Origin: an uncultured Taibaiella sp.
Lineage (GTDB): Bacteria; Bacteroidota; Bacteroidia; Chitinophagales; Chitinophagaceae
Direction of reading: 5' to 3'
Assembly (NCBI GenBank): GCA_937871155.1
Contig: CALMXV010000416.1
Span: forward strand, 1-6,072
Length of the DNA: 6,072 nucleotides
In this document: piece by piece, positions 1-4,867 of the stretch
How positions within the stretch are numbered: position 1 is the stretch's first letter
Layout: each line of letters opens with the position of its first letter
Translations under genes and position numbers: made by a program
Notes under the pieces: model-generated
Seen by the model: the letters and a program-made list of their open reading frames with translations, nothing else
Databases searched by the model: none
What the model was told of the DNA's origin: nothing

Positions 1-782
1 TCATCATATTGGCAATTGGGTATTCTTTCAACAAAACAATCGACCTCTCTAAGAAAAATTTACTCCATCAAGGTTTGGTTGGCTTTCTACTGATTACTAT
101 GGGTAATGGATTGGTAAGCTGGGGCGAAAAATATATCCCTAGCGGCGTAGCGGCATTGATATGCTCCTTGATGCCTATCTGTGCTGTTATCATCAACTTG
201 ATACAATCCAAAAAAGACAAACTCAATGGCATTATCATTTTTGGAATGTCGCTAGGCATGTGTGGAGTTGGGCTCATTTTCAAAGACGATTTGGAAGCCC
301 TCAACAACAAATATTATCTCTATGGGATGCTGGCTACTTTTATTGCTACTACGAGCTGGGCATTGGGGAGTGTATTGAATAAAAACCGCTACAATCCTAC
401 CAATCCAACATTTAATGCTGGGCTACAGGTAGTGATGGGCGGCATCTTTTTATTTGCTTTTAGTCCACTAATCGATAGCTATCAAAACATGGACCTCTTA
501 CATCCTGATGTGCTGTATCCATTAATCTATCTGATAGTTTTTGGTTCTATCCTTGCCTATACGGCTTATATGTTTGCCCTCAAAGAACTACCGGTGGGCA
601 TCGTAACCTTATATGCTTATGTGAATCCGTTAGTAGCAGTGGTGTTGGGATATTTTTGGTTGGATGAAAACCTGACAGGCTATACCCTCTTAGCCTTTAT
701 TTCCATCATTGCAGGTGTGTATCTAGTAAACTATGGCTATAAACGACAACAGAGAAAAGCCATAGACTTACCAATGAATTAA
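1..782 (+). CDS. EamA-family drug/metabolite transporter (YedA-like), 5' truncated by window edge
   Basis: Inner-membrane permease of the EamA/DMT superfamily, expected to export small metabolites or drugs; the substrate cannot be told. The frame is open from base 3 (two Ile codons before the TTG at 9), so the true start lies to the left. By comparison with E. coli YedA from memory, roughly 45-50 residues including TM1 are missing. About eight hydrophobic segments are visible. Counting from the TTG codon they lie near residues 20-36, 46-64, 73-91, 103-121, 134-153, 171-190, 196-215 and 223-242. Family-like blocks are MGNGLVSWGEKYIPSG (residues 31-46) in the first EamA repeat and YAYVNPLVAVVLGYFWLDE (202-220) in the second. 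The tail is basic (YKRQQRK), as expected for a cytoplasmic C-terminus. The next transporter gene begins 29 bp downstream on the same strand, so co-transcription is likely. The EamA assignment is firm; any narrower role is open. Confidence 0.93.
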   Translation, partial: IILAIGYSFNKTIDLSKKNLLHQGLVGFLLITMGNGLVSWGEKYIPSGVAALICSLMPICAVIINLIQSKKDKLNGIIIFGMSLGMCGVGLIFKDDLEALNNKYYLYGMLATFIATTSWALGSVLNKNRYNPTNPTFNAGLQVVMGGIFLFAFSPLIDSYQNMDLLHPDVLYPLIYLIVFGSILAYTAYMFALKELPVGIVTLYAYVNPLVAVVLGYFWLDENLTGYTLLAFISIIAGVYLVNYGYKRQQRKAIDLPMN

Positions 783-811
783 TAAAATAAAAAAAACAAG
801 TCGTTCACCTG

Positions 812-1735
812 ATGAAAAAAGCACTGTTACAAATGCATTTAGCGGTACTCCTTTGGGGATTTACCGGAGTATTAGGCAGGGCAATTACATTAGATGCTGT
901 CGTGTTTGTATGGTATCGGATGCTGCTAACGGCTTTGTTTATGATAGTTATTTTATACTATCGAAAGCAATGGGTAGCTATTGCAAAGCAAGATTTAAAG
1001 CAACTGATTCTAGTAGGGAGTTTGATAGCGGTGCATTGGGTGGCTTTCTACGGAAGCATCAAGCTGGCAAATGCTTCTATCGCCTTAGTGTGCTTATCTA
1101 CTGCGAGTATTTTTACTACCATTACCGATGCATTATTGCATAAAAAAAGACCCAACCTACGTGAGTTGCTCATAGGGGCTATAGCCATTGCCGGTGTAAC
1201 GGTGATGTATGTGACCCCTCACCAAACTGAAGCAGCTACACAACTACCCAATAGAAATTGGGGCATTATCTGTGGTGTGTTTGCTGCCATGCTAAGTGCT
1301 GTGTTTACGGTGTTGAATAAGCGTATTGCAGCAAAGTATCCTGCTCGCACGATGGTGTTTTATGAAATGTGTACCGGTTGGTTGCTCATCAGTTTAATCG
1401 TACCCTTTTATATGATGAGTACACCTGATGTTCGTTTTTTACCAAGCGTTTGGGATTGGATATGGCTTATCGTACTTAGTCTATGTTGCACTGTATGGGC
1501 GCAGTCTTTAGCCTTAAATGCGCTTAAACATATCAGCTCCTTTACCTCAACCCTAAGTGTCAACTTAGAACCCATTTATGGCATCGGGCTCGCCTTCTTT
1601 TTCTTTCATGAAAATCAAGAATTGAATTATGGGTTTTATCTGGGCTTAGCATTAATCCTTTTATCGGTAGTGCTACAAATGTTTCGAGTGTTGCGACCGA
1701 AGAATTACCTATTAGATAAAGGTGCTATTGACTAA
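812..1735 (+). CDS. EamA-family DMT transporter, complete
   Basis: A 307-residue integral membrane protein with two EamA repeats and about ten hydrophobic segments, near residues 7-25, 30-50, 65-83, 87-107, 118-136, 150-168, 181-201, 214-232, 246-265 and 272-290. It is full length for the family. The start is well placed because MKKALLQMHLAVLLWGFTGV opens directly into TM1, as in related proteins. The block NLEPIYGIGLAFFFFHE (residues 251-267) is the usual conserved stretch of the second repeat, before the last helix. It is only distantly similar to the transporter upstream, so this is not a recent tandem duplication. Likely role: export of a metabolite or amino-acid-like compound; substrate unknown. 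The start follows the upstream stop by 29 bp of A-rich sequence with no Shine-Dalgarno, which fits Bacteroidota. It converges with the SMR gene; I saw no strong + strand terminator in the 140 bp between them. Confidence 0.95.
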   Translation: MKKALLQMHLAVLLWGFTGVLGRAITLDAVVFVWYRMLLTALFMIVILYYRKQWVAIAKQDLKQLILVGSLIAVHWVAFYGSIKLANASIALVCLSTASIFTTITDALLHKKRPNLRELLIGAIAIAGVTVMYVTPHQTEAATQLPNRNWGIICGVFAAMLSAVFTVLNKRIAAKYPARTMVFYEMCTGWLLISLIVPFYMMSTPDVRFLPSVWDWIWLIVLSLCCTVWAQSLALNALKHISSFTSTLSVNLEPIYGIGLAFFFFHENQELNYGFYLGLALILLSVVLQMFRVLRPKNYLLDKGAID

Positions 1736-1866
1736 TGGATATGAAAGAAGGTATTGGCACCCCTCATAATGACTACTACTAAGCAAAGCCCAATAGTAAT
1801 ACGAACCCTGAACGGTGCTATCGCCACTCCCGATTCATCAAGGTACAGAACGGTGAAGCCCCCAAT

Positions 1867-1909
1867 AAAAAAACATTACGATTGGCTACTGACAAACTTC
1901 AGCCCAACG
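1867..1909 (-). terminator. Possible intrinsic terminator of the SMR gene
   Basis: Read on the - strand, the last codons of the SMR gene can fold into an interrupted hairpin. TTGG pairs with CCAA on the outside and CTGA with TCAG on the inside, around an AGTTTG loop, with an unpaired G facing TAG between the two helices. The stop codon follows, then a run of seven T (1873 down to 1867). The hairpin is weak and its base is separated from the T run by five bases (TAATG), so this is a tentative call from pairing by eye. No matching structure was seen for the converging EamA gene. Confidence 0.3.
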
Positions 1910-2208
1910 ATAGATGCAATGAGTGTGGTGATAAAAAATAGTCGAAGAAAAGTAGCCGGCTCTTTGAAAAATAACATACCCATGATAACGGTACCCACAG
2001 CACCTATGCCGGTCCATACTGCATAAGCTGTACCTAATGGAAGGGTTTGTGTAGCTTTGTAAAGCAAGTACATGCTGAGCGAAAGACATACAAAAAAACC
2101 TGCCCACCAATAGAGGGCAATGTTGCCTTGCGTTTCTTTTGTCTTGCTAAGGCAAGTGGTAAAGCCTACTTCGAAAAGCCCGGCGAGTATGAGAAGGAAC
2201 CAATTCAT
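1876..2208 (-). CDS. Small multidrug resistance (SMR) protein, SugE/Gdx type
   Basis: A 110-residue four-helix inner-membrane protein that should work as a dual-topology dimer exchanging protons for a small cation. The Gdx (SugE) branch exports guanidinium and some quaternary ammonium compounds. Hallmarks visible: the essential membrane glutamate E13 in LAGLFEVGF, and the Gdx signature LPLGTAYAVWTGIGAVG (residues 56-72) with Y62 and W65, followed by FFKEPATFLRL and IVGLK near the end. Length is normal for an SMR. Two departures from classic Gdx proteins stand out: the Trp three residues after the key Glu is Phe (F16), and the loop after TM1 is about three residues longer (SKTKETQG). These may alter substrate choice, so I give no gene symbol. 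The start ATG begins directly at TM1. It is divergent from the DinB-like gene across 34 bp. I saw no guanidine riboswitch; the region upstream is coding for the neighbour. Confidence 0.93.
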   Translation of the reverse strand: MNWFLLILAGLFEVGFTTCLSKTKETQGNIALYWWAGFFVCLSLSMYLLYKATQTLPLGTAYAVWTGIGAVGTVIMGMLFFKEPATFLRLFFITTLIASIVGLKFVSSQS

Positions 2209-2210
2209 GC

Positions 2211-2240
2211 ATCAAAATAACTTAGAAAAAATCAAAATAA
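2211..2240. promoter_or_regulatory. 10-bp direct repeat with 20-bp period between divergent starts
   Basis: ATCAAAATAA occurs at 2211-2220 and again, identically, at 2231-2240, separated by CTTAGAAAAA. It fills nearly the whole 34-bp gap between the SMR start (2208, - strand) and the DinB-like start (2243, + strand). On the - strand each copy supplies TTATTTTG, which matches seven of eight positions of the Bacteroidota -7 box TAnnTTTG. The distal copy would give a leader of about 20 bases for the SMR gene; no clear -33 TTG sits at the right distance from it. A repeat spaced by two helical turns could be a regulator site or a duplicated promoter element. The repeat is certain as sequence; the function is inference. 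Confidence 0.4.
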
Positions 2241-2242
2241 TC

Positions 2243-2839
2243 ATGCCTCTCAATTATCTTAAAAGTGCGCATCGTCAATTTGACTATTATAAACTGCTGG
2301 GAGGAAAAGCGCTGTCCCAATTGGAAGATGAAGCGTTGTTTTATTCAGCTAATGATGCCAGTAATAGCATTGCCATCATCGTGCAGCATCTTGCAGGAAA
2401 CATGCTGAGCCGATGGACAAATTTCTTAACTGAAGATGGCGAAAAGCCTTGGAGGGAGCGAGATGAAGAGTTTGAGATGGTATTGCATACTCGTGAAGAA
2501 GTGTTTCAATTTTGGGAGAAAGGGTGGCACTGTTTGTTTGCTGCGTTAGAGAGTATTACGGATGATGACTTGGAACGAATTATTTACATCCGCAACGAAG
2601 GGCATACCGTACTTGAAGCCATCAATAGACAAATAGCACATTACTCGTACCATGTAGGGCAGATAGTGTATATCGCCAAGCTACTCGTGGGTGAAAATTG
2701 GAAGAGCTTATCCATACCGAAACGACAATCGAACCACTACAATGAATCGAAGTTTGTGCAAGAGAAAGGTATTCGGCATTTTACAGAAGAAGAAATGCGC
2801 CGCCAAAGAGAAGAAGACCTAAGCAAGAATGAAAATTAA
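2243..2839 (+). CDS. DUF1572 / DinB-like four-helix protein
   Basis: A 198-residue soluble cytoplasmic protein of the DUF1572 group in the DinB/YfiT-like superfamily. These are four-helix bundles that often bind a divalent metal through three histidines; some act as thiol-dependent transferases, but this subgroup has no settled function. Visible features: N-terminal MPLNYLKSAHRQFDYYKLLG, then SNSIAIIVQHLAGNMLSRW (residues 40-58), EDGEKPWRERDEEFE (64-78) and AINRQIAHYSYHVGQIVY (126-143). Candidate metal ligands are H49, H133 and H137. The C-terminus is charged and Glu-rich. I chose the ATG at 2243 because family members begin at this NYLKS-type helix. An in-frame ATG at 2207 (MHQNN) would overlap the divergent SMR start, and still longer versions run into that gene. 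No Shine-Dalgarno is evident. A stress or detoxification link with the adjacent exporter is speculation. Confidence 0.9.
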   Translation: MPLNYLKSAHRQFDYYKLLGGKALSQLEDEALFYSANDASNSIAIIVQHLAGNMLSRWTNFLTEDGEKPWRERDEEFEMVLHTREEVFQFWEKGWHCLFAALESITDDDLERIIYIRNEGHTVLEAINRQIAHYSYHVGQIVYIAKLLVGENWKSLSIPKRQSNHYNESKFVQEKGIRHFTEEEMRRQREEDLSKNEN

Positions 2840-2848
2840 GTAGGTCTT
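2814..2848. terminator. Inverted repeat between converging genes, possible bidirectional terminator
   Basis: AAGACCTA (2814-2821) and TAGGTCTT (2841-2848) are perfect complements, giving an 8-bp stem with a 19-base loop that includes the stop codon of the DinB-like gene. It lies between that gene and the converging HAD gene. There is no T run on the + side; on the - side the stem is followed by a pyrimidine-rich stretch (CTTCTTCTCTTTGG). The stem has only three G/C pairs and a long loop, so a terminator role is weakly supported. Confidence 0.3.
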
Positions 2849-2867
2849 AACTACAAACGATATCGAT

Positions 2868-3524
2868 TTATAGCTGGTCAATCAAATCAAGCGTGAACGC
2901 TTCCATGCTATGTAGCTTAGCATCTGAAAGCGAAAACTTAGGATTGTGGAAGTGATACTCGTCCGGCACGGCGATAACCTTCATCCGTGCAGCCTTACCG
3001 GCAATGACACCATTGATGCTATCTTCCAACACCACACATTCCATAGGATGGCTTCCAAGTTGCTCTGCACATTTTAAGAACACGGCAGGATGTGGCTTTC
3101 CCATCTCCACTTCGTCTGCTGAGGTGATTTGATCAAAGCAATTGCCTACACCGAAACAATCTACTAAAGCATGTATCATACGAGCTGGCGATGAGGAGGC
3201 CAGTCCGATTTTATATTGGTGGGATTTTAGCAATGATAATGTTTCTTTTACTCCTTTTAAGACACTTCCTTTTTGCTTAGACAAGGCGATGATATCATCC
3301 AATATTTCTTCAGCTACATCCTTTGAAGACGCACCATTCCAAGGATATTTAATCGCCCAATAATCGGTGACTTCATAGATACGCAAGCCAGTTGTTTCTT
3401 TGAAAAGCCCTTGAGTAATAGGAACTCCATGTTTCTGTGCTATTCGCAACATACTTTCTCCCCATAGTGGTTCGGTATCGAAAAGCAAACCATCCATATC
3501 AAAGATAGCCGTGTTTATAGTCAT
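2868..3524 (-). CDS. HAD-family phosphatase / beta-phosphoglucomutase-like hydrolase
   Basis: A 218-residue cytoplasmic haloacid-dehalogenase-superfamily protein of subfamily IA, close to sugar-phosphate phosphatases of the hexitol/2-deoxyglucose-6-phosphatase and beta-phosphoglucomutase type. All four HAD motifs are present: FDMDGLLFDTEPLW with nucleophile D9 and acid/base D11; IGLASSSP (106-113) for motif II; K143 in GKPHP for motif III; and VVLEDSINGV (164-173) with E167 and D168 for motif IV. The helical cap (about residues 17-90) carries TTGLRI. Likely reaction: metal-dependent dephosphorylation of a small sugar phosphate; mutase activity cannot be excluded. The ATG at 3524 was chosen because the first beta strand starts four residues later. 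A longer version from 3575 adds 17 unconserved residues and would absorb the candidate promoter at 3545-3574. It lies 78 bp after the glycosyltransferase gene and converges on the DinB-like gene. Confidence 0.93.
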   Translation of the reverse strand: MTINTAIFDMDGLLFDTEPLWGESMLRIAQKHGVPITQGLFKETTGLRIYEVTDYWAIKYPWNGASSKDVAEEILDDIIALSKQKGSVLKGVKETLSLLKSHQYKIGLASSSPARMIHALVDCFGVGNCFDQITSADEVEMGKPHPAVFLKCAEQLGSHPMECVVLEDSINGVIAGKAARMKVIAVPDEYHFHNPKFSLSDAKLHSMEAFTLDLIDQL

Positions 3525-3544
3525 GGTGGAACGATTAAAGGTTG

Positions 3545-3574
3545 CAAATGTAACGAGCGACAACGACTTGACCA
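3545..3574 (-). promoter_or_regulatory. Bacteroidota-type promoter candidate for the HAD gene
   Basis: On the - strand TACATTTG (3552 down to 3545) matches the -7 consensus TAnnTTTG at every fixed position. TGG (3574 down to 3572), one mismatch from the TTG of the -33 box, lies 19 bases upstream, the expected spacing. Transcription would begin about 15 bases before the ATG at 3524, a short leader of the usual kind. It suggests the HAD gene can be expressed independently of the two genes upstream, and it supports the shorter start. Confidence 0.45.
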
Positions 3575-3602
3575 CTATTGATACAAGATCCTCTTTATAG
3601 AA

Positions 3603-4805
3603 TTACGAAATTGAAGATGGGTTATCTTTTTTATTTCTACGCAACCAAAGCATCACCAAATAAGTTAATGCATAACCAATGATAGCTGCTACGATAGCTA
3701 GTACGGTGCCACCTAAGAAAAAAGCAATCCCTTCATCCTTCACCCGCTCAAGGGTCAAATGGTGCCAATGGAGTGACCAGTCATCATAGCCTAAGATAAT
3801 CTTTCCGGTAGCCAGACTAGCCATCCAGATAATAGCCGTCATTGGAAAAATGCTGATGTTGGCAGCTAGTAAAAACAAAGCTTTATTGAGCCTGAAAAAT
3901 ATCGTTAAAGGAATGCCGATAGCTAGTTGAAAGCCCCAAACGGGAACGATGCCCATAAATAAACCAAAGCTTACGGAGGCTGCTTTAAGGTGGTTGCTTT
4001 CTTGAGGGTTTTGAAATAAGGAACGCCATAATTGCACCCAACCTTCTTTCTTCATTAAGGAGATCACTAAGTCTCGAGGCTTTATCCATAGCAATGCTAT
4101 CAACACCAAAACTGTATTTAAAATACTGATACGAGTAAAGTCTTTCAGTGGTCGGAAATGTGAAATGCGTTCTTCAGGCGAGGGATAATAAACAGAAACA
4201 GGCACACTCATCACCGGAACTCCACTCCAGGATGCCCTCACCATCACTTCAATTTCAAATTCGTATTTCTTAGTAAAATATTTTTTGGTGGCAACGGCAG
4301 CTAGTGGATAAGAACGATAGCCTGACTGTGTATCTGGCAAGGTGATACCAGTATTTACCCAAAACCAAAAGTTGGAAAACCGATTTCCAAAAGAACTTTT
4401 AGTGGGTACATTTTCTTGGTTAAGGTTACGAGCTCCTACCAATAGTGCGTTCTGTGTTTGCTCTAGTTGTGTTAAGAATACCAGCAAGTCTTCAGCATAA
4501 TGTTGCCCATCGCTATCCAATGTAATAGCATGATGGTAATGGAGGCTATAGGCTTTTTTAAAGCCTTCTTGCAAAGCAAACCCTTTCCCTTGATTTTGTA
4601 CATAGCTCACTACTGTTACTTGTGGATATTGTATTAACAGCTCTTGGGTAGCATCTGTAGAGCCATCATTGACCACAATCACATGAGACGTATAACTAAG
4701 AATACTGTCTAATACGGCGGCTATTGTGCTAGCATTATTGTATGTAGGCAGTAATACGCAAGCATGCATCTTTACAAACTGCTCTTCATATTTTGGTGTA
4801 GTCAT
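3603..4805 (-). CDS. GT2 glycosyltransferase fused to C-terminal DUF2062 membrane domain
   Basis: A 400-residue membrane-anchored glycosyltransferase. Residues about 14-215 form a GT-A fold of family GT2, in the branch of dolichol/polyprenyl-phosphate mannose synthase-like enzymes. Motifs: CVLLPTYNN (16-24), VVNDGSTD (44-51), NQGKGFALQEGF (71-82), the metal/nucleotide-binding LDSDGQH (96-102, D97 and D99), DTQSGYRSY (158-166) and YEFEIEV (181-187). A hydrophobic segment follows at about 228-241. Residues about 258-388 are DUF2062, with helices near 281-304, 308-330 and 362-387 and the typical FGLFMGIVPVWGFQ and RLNKALFLLAANIS stretches. It probably moves a sugar from a nucleotide donor to a lipid acceptor at the inner face of the cytoplasmic membrane; both substrates are unknown. 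The start may be the ATG at 4805 or the one at 4769 (MHACVLLP), and neither has a clear Shine-Dalgarno. It lies 62 bp after the C45 gene on the same strand. That gap contains only a partial -7 match, TATTTTTA at 4844-4837. Confidence 0.93.
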   Translation of the reverse strand: MTTPKYEEQFVKMHACVLLPTYNNASTIAAVLDSILSYTSHVIVVNDGSTDATQELLIQYPQVTVVSYVQNQGKGFALQEGFKKAYSLHYHHAITLDSDGQHYAEDLLVFLTQLEQTQNALLVGARNLNQENVPTKSSFGNRFSNFWFWVNTGITLPDTQSGYRSYPLAAVATKKYFTKKYEFEIEVMVRASWSGVPVMSVPVSVYYPSPEERISHFRPLKDFTRISILNTVLVLIALLWIKPRDLVISLMKKEGWVQLWRSLFQNPQESNHLKAASVSFGLFMGIVPVWGFQLAIGIPLTIFFRLNKALFLLAANISIFPMTAIIWMASLATGKIILGYDDWSLHWHHLTLERVKDEGIAFFLGGTVLAIVAAIIGYALTYLVMLWLRRNKKDNPSSIS

Positions 4806-4867
4806 GCTTGGTGTGGTAGTCGTGTGTTTGGGGCGATAAAAATATTAATCCCTTAGAGAATTCCGAT

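Noticed and set aside
9..11. TTG at base 9 as start of the first transporter
   Set aside because: The frame is open to the window edge and the first transmembrane segment expected for the family is missing, so the gene is cut, not started, here.
853..1143. A 96-codon frame inside the second EamA gene, same strand
   Set aside because: It is out of frame with a convincing ten-helix transporter, and its product has no protein-like domain.
1721..1761. GGTGC...GCACC inverted repeat after the second EamA gene as a terminator
   Set aside because: Only five pairs around a 31-base loop, with no T run following.
1754..2026. A 90-codon + strand frame overlapping the SMR gene
   Set aside because: Most of it is antisense to a clearly conserved SMR protein, and its translation is low-complexity Thr/Ser/Pro with no recognisable domain.
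2120..2242. Longer N-terminus for the DinB-like protein (starts at 2120 or 2207)
   Set aside because: The added residues are not family-like and lie antisense to the SMR coding region; the conserved N-terminal helix begins at the ATG at 2243.
2209..2330. Guanidine riboswitch upstream of the SugE/Gdx-like gene
   Set aside because: The leader is at most a few tens of bases before the neighbour's coding region, with no structured GC-rich aptamer-like motif.
4837..4844. TATTTTTA on the - strand as a promoter for the glycosyltransferase gene
   Set aside because: The last G of the -7 box is missing and no TTG lies at the -33 distance; in AT-rich spacer DNA this is weak evidence.
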